This document shows positions 25,244 to 33,708 of a DNA stretch of 64,000 nucleotides, piece after piece (position 1 is the stretch's first letter; each line of letters begins with the position of its first letter). This DNA comes from Streptomyces sp. NRRL S-87 (GTDB lineage: Bacteria; Actinomycetota; Actinomycetes; Streptomycetales; Streptomycetaceae), in contig NZ_JOGB01000018.1 in the NCBI RefSeq assembly GCF_000719335.1, forward strand, positions 44,445-108,444. The letters are read 5' to 3'. Position numbers and translations under genes: made by a program. Below the pieces are notes generated by a model. The model was given only the letters and a program-made list of their open reading frames with translations, did no database searches and was not told where the DNA came from.

Positions 25244-26533
25244 TCAGCGGATGTACTCGTGGCGGGAGGCCCGCCCGGGGTTCAGGGGACGCCGGGGCGG
25301 TGGCACGGGCGCGGGTCGCGGGGTGCCGTAGCGGCCGTCGTCGTGCGCGGCGGGCCGGGCCTGCCCCTCGTGGGGGCGCCGGGTGGCCAGCAGGGTCGCG
25401 GCGTGGGCGACGCTGGCGAGGGTGGCGTGGTGGTGCCAGCCGCGGAAGGAGCGGCCTTCGAAGTCGCGGATGCCGACCTGCTCGCAGATGTCGCCGAAGT
25501 CGAGCTGGACGCGGTCGGTGAGCTTGGCGAGCAGGAAGAGCTGGGCGAGCGGCCGGTCACCGATGTTGGTGAGCCAGAACTCGGTGGGCAGCAGGGCGGT
25601 CTCGGTCCAGGCGCCCATGAGGAGCAGCGGCGGGTGCGCCGGCGGGCCGGGCCGGTCCTCGTGGTGGGCGCCGAGGACGGTGGCCGAGGTCAGCAGGGTG
25701 ACCGCGCCCTCGCCGCGGCCGTGCCGGGTCCACTCGACGACCCGGCGCTGGGAGCGGAGGGAGTCGATGAGCTCGCGGGCCGGCGCGACGTACGGGCCGG
25801 GCCGTTGGCGGCCGGCCGCGCCGAAGGCCACCGGCAGGGTGCCGTCGACCTTGAGGACGAAGGGGATGTCCTGCGCGTACAACGCCTCGACGCTGCGCGG
25901 CACTTCGGTGTTGGACAGGTCCATCACCACGGGTCGGCGCTGGAGCTGCCAGGTCGCGGCCATGCGCTGGACGGCGTGGACGGCGTCCTGGGACGGGGTC
26001 AGGGAGCGGGCGGTGTCCGGGATGCCGGCGCGCCGCCTGCGCAGGAGTTCGCTGGTCCACGGACCGGGGAGGGTGAGGGTCCATTCGACCGGGAAGCTCG
26101 CCTCGCTGGAGGCGAGCCATATCCCGCTGGCCTGCTGGCAGTTGGCCGTGCGGCCGAGCTGGGGGACGAACTGGCGGCCGACGCCGACGGAGCGGTCGCC
26201 GGCCTTCTCGATGACCATGGGGCGCACGACCCAGGCCAGCGGCCGCTGGGCGGTGCGTTCGAGGTACTGCGCGAGCGAGCGCCGTACCGGCGCCCAGTCC
26301 CAGGGGGACTTGCTGATGAACTGCTGGAGGCTCTGCTCCACGGAGCTCGCGCCGGCTCCAGCGATATTGCGGATGGTCTTTTTCCCGGCGGTGGAAACAA
26401 GGCCGTTGAGGTATACGCGGGCCCAGTTCCGCTGGTCCCGCCGGGGTAATGACTCGAAGAACAAGGAAATCAGTACGTCGATTAATTCGGAGACTTCCTT
26501 CGAGGATTCCTCCGGCAGGACTCCGCGAGCCAT
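25244..26533 (-). CDS. Degenerate IS701-type transposase homologue, probably domesticated
   Basis: A 429-residue protein that aligns by eye with IS701-family DDE transposases: RRDQRNWARVYLNGL near the start, RSVGVGRQFVPQLGRTANCQ, and near the C-terminus IRDFEGRSFRGWHHHATLAS followed by HAATLLATRR. The expected first catalytic Asp (usual context DDTGFPKKG) is replaced by VIEKAGD at residues 107-113, and the catalytic Glu region reads LDF instead of IEE, so strand transfer is unlikely. The middle Asp (VVMDLSNTE) remains. Codons 17 and 29 are TTA, so translation should need the bldA tRNA. I see no terminal inverted repeats, and the gene is packed 15 bp before xdhC. A regulatory DNA-binding role is inferred. 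Confidence 0.75.
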   Translation of the reverse strand: MARGVLPEESSKEVSELIDVLISLFFESLPRRDQRNWARVYLNGLVSTAGKKTIRNIAGAGASSVEQSLQQFISKSPWDWAPVRRSLAQYLERTAQRPLAWVVRPMVIEKAGDRSVGVGRQFVPQLGRTANCQQASGIWLASSEASFPVEWTLTLPGPWTSELLRRRRAGIPDTARSLTPSQDAVHAVQRMAATWQLQRRPVVMDLSNTEVPRSVEALYAQDIPFVLKVDGTLPVAFGAAGRQRPGPYVAPARELIDSLRSQRRVVEWTRHGRGEGAVTLLTSATVLGAHHEDRPGPPAHPPLLLMGAWTETALLPTEFWLTNIGDRPLAQLFLLAKLTDRVQLDFGDICEQVGIRDFEGRSFRGWHHHATLASVAHAATLLATRRPHEGQARPAAHDDGRYGTPRPAPVPPPRRPLNPGRASRHEYIR

Positions 26534-26552
26534 CTGCGCCTCCCCCGCCCAG

Positions 26553-26562
26553 ATCTAGATCC
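26553..26562. promoter_or_regulatory. AT-rich promoter region with GATCTAGATC palindrome
   Basis: The 73-bp gap before the transposase-like gene is markedly AT-richer than its surroundings and holds the perfect 10-bp palindrome GATCTAGATC 20 bases upstream of the start codon. On the minus strand TAGGGT follows GGTCAAG. This may be a separate promoter and operator for the transposase-xdhC pair. Confidence 0.35.
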
Positions 26563-26606
26563 AAATACCCTACTTGACCGATTAGCCCGCCCGTAGGGCC
26601 CGGCGA

Positions 26607-27251
26607 CTACTTCATGAGGTCGACTTCGCTTTCGAGCCGCTCTTCTCCCACCACGAGCGGGATGGGCAACTGGTTCGCCGCGTAGTAGATCGCGATGACC
26701 CCGTGTGCGACCAGTGTGGCGGTGGCGGAGAAGAAGGACAGGATGACAGTGAAGGGGTACGCGATCGCCCCCAGGCCGAACCGCATCCGGGTGGCACGGG
26801 CCCCGCCCTTGTCCACCCGCTCGTGGAACAGGTGGCCGACGCGGGTGACGTACCACCAGAAGCCCAGGAACGCGAGGGCGTACACGACGGTCCACGAACT
26901 GTAGAGGATCGCCGCGGCGTTGGCCGATTCCGGGTCCTTGAGGTGCTCGGCCAGGACCGAGGTGGTCCACGGGATCACCGAGACCACCATGAGGAGCAGG
27001 AGGTTCAGGAAGAGCAGGGGGCGGTCGACACGCTTGAGGTGGCTGAAGATGGTGTGGTGGTTGACCCACATCACCCCGATCACGAGGAAACTGACCACGT
27101 ACGCGGCGTAATGGGGCCATTGATGACCCAGTGCGGGCCAGAGCTCGTCGCCGCCGTGCTCCGGGACCTTGATCTCGAGGACCAGAATGGTGATGACAAT
27201 CGCGAACACACCGTCACTGAAAGCCTCGACGCGGTTGGTCTCCTGCTCCAT
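26607..27251 (-). CDS. TMEM175-family (DUF1211) membrane protein, putative potassium channel
   Basis: A 214-residue integral membrane protein with about six hydrophobic segments. The first helix has the family signature RVEAFSDGVFAIVITILVL, whose FSDG motif lines the pore of TMEM175 potassium channels. The rest includes HYAAYVVSFLVIGVMWVNHH, which also fits. The start ATG 27251 gives MEQETNRVEAFSDG. The gene follows a hairpin that closes the preceding gene run, and it precedes the transposase-like gene by 73 bp. Bacterial members can conduct potassium, but its role here is unknown. Confidence 0.85.
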   Translation of the reverse strand: MEQETNRVEAFSDGVFAIVITILVLEIKVPEHGGDELWPALGHQWPHYAAYVVSFLVIGVMWVNHHTIFSHLKRVDRPLLFLNLLLLMVVSVIPWTTSVLAEHLKDPESANAAAILYSSWTVVYALAFLGFWWYVTRVGHLFHERVDKGGARATRMRFGLGAIAYPFTVILSFFSATATLVAHGVIAIYYAANQLPIPLVVGEERLESEVDLMK

Positions 27252-27280
27252 GGACCGTCCCTTTAATTGTCGTCCGAGTA

Positions 27281-27313
27281 TGCGGGGAAGGCGGCTCGGC
27301 CGCCGTCCCCGCA
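27281..27313 (-). terminator. Hairpin ending the 24-gene run
   Basis: An 8-bp stem tgcgggga / tccccgca (27281-27288 with 27306-27313) continues after a mismatch into ggcggc / gccgcc, with a tcg loop. It lies 22 bases after the SnoaL-like stop codon on the minus strand, and an AT-rich ACAATTAAAG follows. It is a likely terminator of the long operon, with a new promoter for the TMEM175 gene beyond it. Confidence 0.65.
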
Positions 27314-27335
27314 CACGCTACCCAGAAGTTCGCGG

Positions 27336-27677
27336 TCAGCTGCCGAATCCCGCGGTCTGGCGCCAGATCCGGCCATCGCGGACGACGAGTGTCCCGAACG
27401 CGTGCTCCGGTTCGCCGTTCAGGTTCATGATCGCCCGATAGAAGATGGTGTCGTCCGTCTCGATGTACTCCTGGAGTTCGACGAGAGTCGGCTTCAGCGT
27501 CAGATATCCGGTGAACGTCTCGCGTACGGCCTTCGCCCCGGTGGACACCCCCTCGAAGCGGAGCAGCACGGCGTCGTCCGTGTAGTTCGCCATCACCGCG
27601 TCGATGTCGAGCGCGGCCAGCGCGTCCATCTGGCGGCGGAACACCGGGTGCAGCTTCTCGATCTCGTACTTCGGCAT
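27336..27677 (-). CDS. SnoaL/NTF2-fold protein
   Basis: A 113-residue protein of the NTF2-like superfamily. The N-terminal helix PVFRRQMDALAALDIDAVMA, then YTDDAVLLRFEG, then GTLVVRDGRIWRQTAGFG make the usual cone-shaped fold of SnoaL-like ketosteroid-isomerase relatives. The start ATG 27677 lies 1 base after the histidine kinase stop, so it is translationally coupled and is the last gene of the long array. It may bind a small ligand. Three further NTF2-fold genes occur upstream in the array. No catalytic residue is assignable. Confidence 0.8.
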   Translation of the reverse strand: MPKYEIEKLHPVFRRQMDALAALDIDAVMANYTDDAVLLRFEGVSTGAKAVRETFTGYLTLKPTLVELQEYIETDDTIFYRAIMNLNGEPEHAFGTLVVRDGRIWRQTAGFGS

Positions 27678-27678
27678 C

Positions 27679-29169
27679 TCAACTCCCTGTCTGAGGTGTC
27701 ACGTTGGGATCGGACGACGGGTTCGTCGCGAGGGGCAGGCGTACGGTCATGCGGGTGTCGCCCGGCACCGAGCGCGCGGTGAGCGAGCCGCGGTGCCGCT
27801 GGGTCACGATCCGGTAGCTGAGGTGCAGCCCCAGGCCGGTGCCCTTGCCCACGTCCTTGGTGGTGTAGAAGGGCTCGAAGATGCGGGGCAGGACGTCCTC
27901 GGGGATCCCGCGGCCGCTGTCCTGGACCTCGACGACCATGCAGCCGCCCTCGGTGCGGGCGCGCAGGGTCAGGGTGCCGGCCCCGTCCATGGCGTCGACC
28001 GCGTTGTCGACGAGGTTGGTCCACACCTGGTTGAGCTCGCTGGGGTAGCCGGTGAGCTCGGGCAGGCGGTCCTCGTAGGCGCGGACGACGGTGACGGCGG
28101 AGAGCTTGGAGCGCAGCACGACGAGGGTGTTCTCGAGCCCGTCGGTGACGGAGAACCGCTGCTCGGGGGCGCGGTCGAGGTTGGCGTAGTCCCGGGTGGC
28201 GGCCACCAGCTGGGAGATGCGGGGGCCGGCGGCGCGCAGCTCGGCGGCCAGCGACCGGGTCTCCAGCAGGGCCGCGAGGTGGTCGAGGGCGGCCGGCAGG
28301 GCCGGCTCCGACACCCCTTCGAGCCGCTCCAGGAGCCAGCCGAGCTCCAGTCCGAGGTCGGCGATGCCGGCGGCGAGCAGACCGGGGCGTTCGGCGCCGG
28401 TCTCCCCGGCCCAGTCGGCCACCTCCTCCTCGGCGTCGGCTTGGGCGAGCGGGTCGCTGGTGGCCGGCGGCGGGACCTTGTCGAGCTCGTCGGCGAGCCG
28501 GTCGAACACGGCGCGCTCCGAGCCGCCGGCCACGGCGCCCCAGCCGTGCGCGGTGCGGGTGAGCCGGTCGAGGGCGGGCCCGAGCTCCTGGGCGGCCCTG
28601 GCCACGGCGGCGGCCGGGTTGTTCAGCTCGTGGGCGAGGCCCGCCGCGAGGGTGCCGAGCGCCTCGACCGTGGCCCGTTTGCGGGCCTGCACCTCGGAGG
28701 ACTTGATGCGCCAGGCCAGGACGGGCAGCAGGACGGCCGCCACGCCGTGGCAGCGGGTGAGCATCTCGTAGAAGACGGCCTTGGGATAGCTGACGACGGT
28801 GGTCGCGGGCCCCGAGGCGGCGGCGGTGGCGACGTACGCGCCGTCGGTGAGCAGGGGCAGCTCTCCGGTGAAGCGGTGGGCGGCGGAGGGCTTGCCGTCG
28901 TGGGAGTCCGCGCTCTCCTCCTCGGTGGAGTGGCGGGTGAGGACCTCCTCGCGGCCGTCGACCACCTTGGTGACGACCAGGCCGCCGGAGAGCAGCACGT
29001 GGAAGTCGGTGGCCGGGTCGCCGTCGTGGAAGAGGGCCTCCCCGTCGGACAGCACCCGGGGCTGCGAGACGGAGACGAGCCAGTCGAGCTGCTCCTCCGT
29101 GAGGCCGGCGAAGAGTTCCAGCGCGTACAGGGTGGTGCGCAGCCGCCGCGGGGTCATGGCCTCCCTCAC
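27679..29169 (-). CDS. Sensor histidine kinase with N-terminal cyclic-nucleotide-binding-like domain
   Basis: A 496-residue soluble kinase. Residues 12-135 form a Crp/cNMP-binding-like domain (LELFAGLTEEQLDWL and GEALFHDGDPATDFHVLLSG), although the phosphate-binding cassette looks non-canonical and carries an insert, so the ligand may not be cAMP. The phosphoacceptor helix reads LAAGLAHELNNPAAA with His180, followed by a HATPase with N-box ELNQVWTNLVDNAVDAM, G1 DSGRGIPED and G2 GKGTGLGLHLS. No membrane segment is present. I use GTG 29169, because GGAGG lies 6 bases upstream and GTGA overlaps the MFS stop. The receiver-FAD-reductase protein at 51502 is a candidate partner. Confidence 0.85.
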   Translation of the reverse strand: MREAMTPRRLRTTLYALELFAGLTEEQLDWLVSVSQPRVLSDGEALFHDGDPATDFHVLLSGGLVVTKVVDGREEVLTRHSTEEESADSHDGKPSAAHRFTGELPLLTDGAYVATAAASGPATTVVSYPKAVFYEMLTRCHGVAAVLLPVLAWRIKSSEVQARKRATVEALGTLAAGLAHELNNPAAAVARAAQELGPALDRLTRTAHGWGAVAGGSERAVFDRLADELDKVPPPATSDPLAQADAEEEVADWAGETGAERPGLLAAGIADLGLELGWLLERLEGVSEPALPAALDHLAALLETRSLAAELRAAGPRISQLVAATRDYANLDRAPEQRFSVTDGLENTLVVLRSKLSAVTVVRAYEDRLPELTGYPSELNQVWTNLVDNAVDAMDGAGTLTLRARTEGGCMVVEVQDSGRGIPEDVLPRIFEPFYTTKDVGKGTGLGLHLSYRIVTQRHRGSLTARSVPGDTRMTVRLPLATNPSSDPNVTPQTGS

Positions 29170-30440
29170 GCCGCGCCTCCTTCCGCCGTGCGGTCGGTGG
29201 TGCCCCGGGCGCCGAGCCGTACGGTGGCCACCAGCGCCACCACGCAGACGGCCGCCACCGCCGCCATGAAGCCGACGGAGGTGCGGTGCAGGCCGTGGAC
29301 GTTGGTCAGGACGCCGGCCAGCACGGCGGGGACGCTCATGGCGAGGTACGCGAACACGTAGACGGCGGCGGTGAGTTCACCGCGCCGGGCCGGGTCGGCC
29401 AGGGCGCTCAGGGCCCGGAAGGCACCCAGGAACGCGGCCCCCCAGCCGCTGCCGAGGACGGCCGTGGCGACCAGGAACAGGGCGGCCGAGCCCGCCGCGA
29501 GGGAGACCAGGACCAGGCCGAGTCCGGCGAGCAGGAGGAGGAGTCCCACGATCGCGGTGCGCAGGGCGGCCACCCGGCCGAGCAGGAGCTGCGCTCCGGT
29601 GGCGGCGCCGGCGAGCAGGGCCACGGTGGCGCCCCCGACGACGTAGTTGGCGCTCTTGATGAGCGACAGGGCCAGGTGCGGCCCGAGCGAGAGGTAGAAG
29701 CCGCCGACGGACCAGACGGCGACGATGGTGAGGACCAGCACGGCGAACCGTCCGCGTACCTCGGCGGGCACTCGGATGCGGTGCGGGGCCACCCGGAGCG
29801 GGCCGCCGGCCGCGGGTGCGCTCTCGCCCATCCGGAACACCCCGACCAGCGAGAGGGCGAAGGCCCCGACCAGGAGCAGGTAGCTGAGCGCGGTCGGGGC
29901 GGGCGCGTACTGCACGAGCGCGCCCGCCCCGATGCCACCGAGCCCGATGCCGATCGTCGGGCCCGCGCTGTTGACCTGCGCCCCGAGGGCGGGCCGCGAG
30001 CGCGGGGCGAGCTCCAGCAGGGCGGCGCCCATGGCCCCGGTGGCCAGTCCCACCGCGAAGCCTTGGACGGCCCGGGCGGCGAGCAGCCAGGCCAGGCCCT
30101 GGGCGCCGGCGAACAGCAGCATCGAGACGATGGCGAGGACGAGTCCGGCGGTGAGCACCGGCCGTCTGCCCAGGGTGTCGGAGAGCGAGCCGAAGACCAG
30201 CAGTCCGATGAGCACGGTGACCGCGTAGACGGCGAACACCACCGTGATCGTCCCGGAGGACAGGTCCCATCTCTCCTGGTAGAGCACGTACAGCGCGGAG
30301 GGTACGGAGGAGGAGAGCATCAGCAGCACGAGGACCGCGCCGACCACCCAGAAGCCGGAGCCTCCGGATGTGCTCGCCGGTTGCGGGGCGCGGTGCCGTC
30401 GTGCCCCGTGGGTCTGGTGGTTGGACGTGTCGCTGGCCAC
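29166..30440 (-). CDS. MFS transporter
   Basis: A 424-residue major facilitator with twelve predicted helices. The loop signature GSLSDTLGRRPVLTAGLVLA lies between helices two and three, and the N-terminus SVPSALYVLYQERWDLSSGT resembles drug/metabolite efflux members. The first 28 residues are polar. It overlaps the downstream histidine kinase gene by 4 bases and follows the molybdenum hydroxylase FAD-subunit gene by 41 bp, so it may export a product of the array or import its substrate. Confidence 0.85.
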   Translation of the reverse strand: MASDTSNHQTHGARRHRAPQPASTSGGSGFWVVGAVLVLLMLSSSVPSALYVLYQERWDLSSGTITVVFAVYAVTVLIGLLVFGSLSDTLGRRPVLTAGLVLAIVSMLLFAGAQGLAWLLAARAVQGFAVGLATGAMGAALLELAPRSRPALGAQVNSAGPTIGIGLGGIGAGALVQYAPAPTALSYLLLVGAFALSLVGVFRMGESAPAAGGPLRVAPHRIRVPAEVRGRFAVLVLTIVAVWSVGGFYLSLGPHLALSLIKSANYVVGGATVALLAGAATGAQLLLGRVAALRTAIVGLLLLLAGLGLVLVSLAAGSAALFLVATAVLGSGWGAAFLGAFRALSALADPARRGELTAAVYVFAYLAMSVPAVLAGVLTNVHGLHRTSVGFMAAVAAVCVVALVATVRLGARGTTDRTAEGGAA

Positions 30441-30481
30441 TGGTGCTCACTCCCCCGTGTGCGGGCCTGGGCGGGTACGGG

Positions 30482-31312
30482 TCACGTACTGTTCGCGAGG
30501 TTCCGCGCCCTCTTCAGGGCGCGTGCGGTGAGCACCCCGGCGAGGTGGCCGAGGTACTCGGCCGAGGTGCCGCGGCCGGGTGTGAACCGGTCGCGGGGCT
30601 CGGCGCGGAAGGCGGCGAGCACCGCCTCGGTGCCGAGGTCGGTGCCGCGCAGCCGGTCCTCGACGCCGCGCAGCCGGACCGGCCGGGCGGTGGCGCCGGT
30701 GACGGCGATCCGCAGCCCGGCCGGGCCGACGCGGACCGCGACGGCGCACACCGGGTAGCGGGTGGCGCGGTCGGCGGTCTTCACGAAGGCGCCCGCGCGG
30801 GCGGGCGGCACGGTCAGGGCGGTGACGACGGAGCCGGTGGGTGCGCCGGTGGCGGCGAACTCCTCGGCGGGCACCGAGCGGCGGCCGGTGGGGCCGGCGA
30901 TCAGCACCCGGGCGTCGGCGGCGATGGCGGCGGCGGGCAGGTCGGTGGCCCGGCCGCGGGCGGCGAGGTTGCCGCCCACGGTGCCGAGGTTGCGGACCTG
31001 CGGGTCGCCGTTGGCGCGGGCGGCCTGGGCGAGGGCGGGTGCCTCGTCCAGGACCCGGCGGTCGGCTGCGAGTTCGGCGAGCGTGGTGCCGGCGCCGATG
31101 CGCAGCGAGCCGTTCTCGGTGCGCCGGATGCCGCGCAGTTCCTCCAGGCGGCGTACGTCGACCAGGAGCTCGGCGGTGTCTTCACCGGTGCGCAGGTCGA
31201 CGAGCAGGCTCTGGCCGCCGGCCAGCACCCGGGCGCGGGAGCCGGTGCCGAGCAGCTCCAGTGCCTGGGCCAGGGTGCTGGGCCGGACGTAGTCGAAGTC
31301 GGTGAGGATCAT
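30482..31312 (-). CDS. FAD-binding subunit of a xanthine dehydrogenase-family molybdenum hydroxylase
   Basis: A 276-residue medium subunit (CoxM/XdhB-like). The FAD-binding motifs ARVLAGGQSLLVDLRTG, GAGTTLAEL and the second loop NLGTVGGNLAARG, typical of the CO dehydrogenase flavoprotein domain, are present. It passes electrons from the iron-sulfur subunit to FAD. The start ATG 31312 overlaps the stop of the large subunit (ATGA). Gene order is small, large, medium subunit in transcription direction. The TVGGN loop is intact, so the protein should be active. Confidence 0.9.
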   Translation of the reverse strand: MILTDFDYVRPSTLAQALELLGTGSRARVLAGGQSLLVDLRTGEDTAELLVDVRRLEELRGIRRTENGSLRIGAGTTLAELAADRRVLDEAPALAQAARANGDPQVRNLGTVGGNLAARGRATDLPAAAIAADARVLIAGPTGRRSVPAEEFAATGAPTGSVVTALTVPPARAGAFVKTADRATRYPVCAVAVRVGPAGLRIAVTGATARPVRLRGVEDRLRGTDLGTEAVLAAFRAEPRDRFTPGRGTSAEYLGHLAGVLTARALKRARNLANST

Positions 31313-33702
31313 TGCGCCTCTCCCTGCATCCGGCGCCAGACCTTCTCCGGCGTGAGCGGCATGTCGATGTGCTGTACGCCCAGGTCGGAGAGGGCGTCGA
31401 CGACCGCGTTGACCACGGCTGCGGCGGGCGGCACGGTGGCGATCTCGCCGGCGCCCTTGGCCCCGAGCACGTTGTGCGGGGTGGGCGTGACGGTCTTGTC
31501 GAGGGCGAAGAACGGCGCGTCGGCGGCCCGCGGGAGGGCGTAGCTGCGCAGGTCGCTGCTGACCAGGACGCCCTGGTCGTCGTAGACGGCGGCCTCCATC
31601 AGGGCCTGGCCGAGGCCGTGCAGGATGCTGCCCTCGATCTGGCCCTCGACGACCTTGGGGTTGCCGATGTTGCCGGCGTCGTCGACGGCGGTGTAGGCCA
31701 CCACCTCGGTCTCGCCGGTCAGTTCGTCCACCTCGACGACGGCGACGTGGGTGCCGAACGGGTAGTTGAAGTCCGGCGGGTCGAAGTGGGTGGTCTCGTC
31801 GATGGCGGGCTCGATCTCCGGCGGCAGGTTCCAGCCGTACCAGAGGGCCATGGCCAGGTCGGCGAAGGCCTTGCCGTTCTCGGGGTTCGCCCGCTCGAAG
31901 ACGCGGCCGTCCTCGTAGGCCACCTGGTCCTCGGGGAGGTTCATGAGGGCGGCGCCGGCCCGGCGCATCTTCTCCTTGACCTTGCCGGCGGTGAGGGCGA
32001 CGGAGGGGCCGGCCATGCTGAAGGAGCGGCTGCCGTACGTGCCCTGGCCGTAGGGCGCCTTGAGGGTGTCGCCCTCGAGGACCTGGACCTGCTCCGGGTC
32101 GATGCCGAGGACGTCGGCGGCGACCTGGGCGAAGACGGTGCCGTGGCTCTGGCCGGTGGAGGCCGAGCCGACGGTCAGGGTGACCTCGCCGGTGGGGTGG
32201 ACGCGGATGTTGGAGCTCTCCCACGTGCCGCCGAGCATGCCCTCCTGGGACATCCGGGTGGAGGGGCCGACGCCGCAGATGGCGACGTAGGTGGCCAGGC
32301 CGACGCCGAGGCGTTTGCCGCGGCCGCGGGCCTCCTCCTTGCGGGCGGGCATGTCGGCGTAGCCGGCCAGGGCCAGGGCCTTGTCGAAGTTCTCCTGGTA
32401 GTTACCGGAGTCGTAGGTCCAGCCGAGGCCGTTGTCGTACGGGAACTTCTCCGCCGGGACCAGGTTCCTGCGTCGGACGGCCGCCGGGTCCTGGCCGATC
32501 TCGGCGGCGTAGCGGTCGACCAGGCGCTCCATGAGGAACGCGGCCTCGGCGCGGCCGCTGCCGCGCTGGGCGCCGAGCGGCACGGTGTTGGTGAAGGCGG
32601 CGTACACCTCGCAGAAGGCGGCGTCGACGTCGTACATGCCGGTGATGGAGCGGCCCATCAGGGCGGTGGCGACACCGGGGCCGATGGTGGAGGGGTAGGC
32701 GCCGAGGTTGGCGTAGCTGGTGCAGCGCACGGCGGTGATGCGGCCCTCGCGGGTGCCGGCCAGGGTCACGTGCTGGCGGTGGTCGCGGCCCTGGACGGTG
32801 GAGTTCATCAGGCCAGTGCGGGTGTCGACCCACTTGACGGGGCGGCCCAGCGCCTTGGCGAGCTTGAGCACCAGCGCCATGTCCGGGTACAGGTAGCCCT
32901 TGGTGCCGAAGCTGCCGCCGACGGTGGGCGCCACGACGCGGAGCTTGTTGAACGGGATGCCGAGGACCAGGGCGGCCAGCAGGAAGCGGTGGTTGTGCGG
33001 GCCCTGGGTGGAGGCGTGCAGGGTGTACTCGCCGGTGGCCGCGTCGTACTCGCCCACCGCGCCGCGCGGCTCCAGGGGGCTGTTGATGGTGCGCTGGTTG
33101 ACGAGGTCCAGCTCCACCACGACCTCGGCCTCGGCGATGGCGCGGTCGGTGCGCTCCTGGTCGCCGCAGGTCCAGTAGGCGTTGAGGTTGCCGGGTACGG
33201 CCTCGTGCAGCTGCGGGGCGCCCTCCGCCAGGGCGTGGTCGGCACGGGTGACCACGGGCAGCGGCTCGTACTCGACGGTGATGGCGCGCAGCGCCGCGTG
33301 GGCCTGCTTGGGCGTCTCGGCGACCACGACGGCGATGGCGTCGCCGACGTGGCGGACGGCGTCGCCGGTCAGGACGGGGCGGGCGCCGGGCAGTCCGTAC
33401 GGGTGCGGCGGGAAGTGGCTCTCCACCCCGCCGGGGATCCAGATGCACGGCAGCGGCATGACGTCCTGGAAGTCGGCGGCGGTGGCCACCTTGAGGACGC
33501 CGGGCATCTGCTCGGCGGCCTTGGTGTCGATGCCGAGGATGCGCGCGTGGGCGCGGTCGCTGCCGAGGATGGCCATGTGGGCCATGCGGGGCAGTTCGAT
33601 GTCGGCGACGTACGTGGCCTGGCCGCGCAGCAGCTGCGGGTCCTCACGGCTGTCGAGCGGCGCGCCGAGCGGTCGGGTGTGGTCCCCCACCACGGTGGTC
33701 AT
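31309..33702 (-). CDS. Molybdopterin-binding large subunit of a xanthine dehydrogenase/aldehyde oxidase-family enzyme
   Basis: A 797-residue large subunit. N-terminal domain one begins REDPQLLRGQATYVADIELP; molybdenum-cofactor binding follows with GGSFGTKGYLYPDMALVLKL and TVGSASTGQSHGTVFAQVAA, and the base Glu segment is GAKGAGEIATVPPAAAVVNA. The active-site loop reads AQRGSGRAEAAF, not the AYxCSFR of true CO dehydrogenase, so this is a form II or other hydroxylase with unknown substrate (aldehyde, purine or N-heterocycle). It starts at ATG 33702, 6 bp after the iron-sulfur gene. Confidence 0.9.
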   Translation of the reverse strand: MTTVVGDHTRPLGAPLDSREDPQLLRGQATYVADIELPRMAHMAILGSDRAHARILGIDTKAAEQMPGVLKVATAADFQDVMPLPCIWIPGGVESHFPPHPYGLPGARPVLTGDAVRHVGDAIAVVVAETPKQAHAALRAITVEYEPLPVVTRADHALAEGAPQLHEAVPGNLNAYWTCGDQERTDRAIAEAEVVVELDLVNQRTINSPLEPRGAVGEYDAATGEYTLHASTQGPHNHRFLLAALVLGIPFNKLRVVAPTVGGSFGTKGYLYPDMALVLKLAKALGRPVKWVDTRTGLMNSTVQGRDHRQHVTLAGTREGRITAVRCTSYANLGAYPSTIGPGVATALMGRSITGMYDVDAAFCEVYAAFTNTVPLGAQRGSGRAEAAFLMERLVDRYAAEIGQDPAAVRRRNLVPAEKFPYDNGLGWTYDSGNYQENFDKALALAGYADMPARKEEARGRGKRLGVGLATYVAICGVGPSTRMSQEGMLGGTWESSNIRVHPTGEVTLTVGSASTGQSHGTVFAQVAADVLGIDPEQVQVLEGDTLKAPYGQGTYGSRSFSMAGPSVALTAGKVKEKMRRAGAALMNLPEDQVAYEDGRVFERANPENGKAFADLAMALWYGWNLPPEIEPAIDETTHFDPPDFNYPFGTHVAVVEVDELTGETEVVAYTAVDDAGNIGNPKVVEGQIEGSILHGLGQALMEAAVYDDQGVLVSSDLRSYALPRAADAPFFALDKTVTPTPHNVLGAKGAGEIATVPPAAAVVNAVVDALSDLGVQHIDMPLTPEKVWRRMQGEAQ

Positions 33703-33708
33703 CTCTCG

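Noticed and set aside
25244..26533. An active insertion sequence
   Set aside because: I found no terminal inverted repeats or target duplication, the DDE motifs are degraded, and the gene is embedded between ordinary genes with a 15-bp gap to xdhC.
29158..29169. ATG 29157 as the start of the histidine kinase
   Set aside because: The ribosome-binding site is only 2 bases from that ATG, while GTG 29169 has GGAGG at 6 bases and overlaps the upstream stop.
31309..33702. Aerobic carbon monoxide dehydrogenase (coxL)
   Set aside because: The active-site loop lacks the AYxCSFR signature; it reads AQRGSGR.
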